Below, in pieces: positions 63,881 to 64,000 of a DNA stretch of 64,000 nucleotides. A model generated the notes under the pieces. The model made no database searches. It was not told the DNA's origin and saw only the letters and a program-made list of their open reading frames with translations. Source of the stretch: Ligula intestinalis (Eukaryota > Platyhelminthes > Cestoda > Diphyllobothriidea > Diphyllobothriidae); contig JAYGXS010000007.1 in the NCBI GenBank assembly GCA_036362985.1, forward strand, positions 22,912,997 to 22,976,996, written 5' to 3'. Numbering within the stretch: position 1 is the first letter of the stretch; each line of letters opens with the position of its first letter. The position numbers and the translations under genes are program-made.

Positions 63881-64000
63881 CGAAGCAGTCTTCATTGAAG
63901 CGAGAGAACGGCCCCCTTGAACTATGACTTTGTCCTAAATTCCAGAGAGGATTATGGGGTCAGGGTGAAGGTTGGGACACGCAAATATGCACGTCTATGT

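Noticed and set aside
1..64000. CRISPR array, operon structure or bacterial contamination
   Set aside because: The spliced kinase gene, LTR retrotransposons and SINEs are eukaryotic. The repeats are dispersed with variable spacing, not regular short repeats with spacers.

Overview
The window looks like a piece of a large, repeat-rich invertebrate genome, most plausibly a flatworm (tapeworm or fluke). That placement is inferred from the mobile elements: CsRn1-type Ty3/gypsy elements with a CHCC gag motif and a tRNA-Trp-like primer site, a Penelope-like element, RTE-like and CR1-like fragments and tRNA-derived SINEs. It is not based on any species marker. Two short N runs (13590-13595 and 42977-42986) show it is a draft assembly.

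Layout. From about 1.4 to 39.2 kb there is no host gene I can support; the sequence is a mosaic of mobile elements nested in one another. The main component is a non-autonomous LTR element family. Two copies are complete (29626-31146 on +, 24061-25638 on -): LTR of about 450-510 bp, tRNA-Trp-like primer site, about 610 bp of internal sequence without RT or integrase, polypurine tract, second LTR, and 4-bp target duplications. About 25 further solo or broken LTRs of the family lie in both orientations; five have perfect 4-bp duplications (ATGC, TCCT, CGCA, GGAC, ACCC). Two CsRn1-like gypsy elements sit in the same mosaic: a full-length decayed copy at 18105-23035 (+, 407-bp LTRs, duplication GTTC) and a 5'-truncated copy at 12267-15246 (-). 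The LTR of the second starts like the non-autonomous family, so it is a candidate relative or mobiliser. Also present are a 5' LTR fragment (5316-5850), a Penelope-like GIY-YIG fragment (16351-17285), a 985-bp long-TIR element with a related copy (9247-10231, 7385-8320), a 501-bp TIR element (11148-11648), and an unclassified 375-bp repeat present as an inverted pair.

From about 39.2 kb the character changes: the LTR family disappears, the DNA becomes more AT-rich, and 39.2-47.4 kb holds nothing I can call. The one clear host gene is CDK11 (PITSLRE kinase), + strand, 47454-60745. I resolved eight coding exons, all phase-consistent, giving 1036 residues: a long Arg/Ser, poly-Gln and acidic N-terminal region, a complete CDK-type kinase domain, and a Pro/Gly-rich tail. 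Its introns hold SINE, RTE-like, CR1-like and Penelope pieces. From 60.85 kb to the end is AT-rich DNA with degraded repeats.

The most notable points are the non-autonomous LTR family with its modular LTRs and readable nesting order, and an exact Illumina P5 adapter signature around the N run at 13579-13607, which indicates an assembly artefact inside the integrase of the minus-strand gypsy element.
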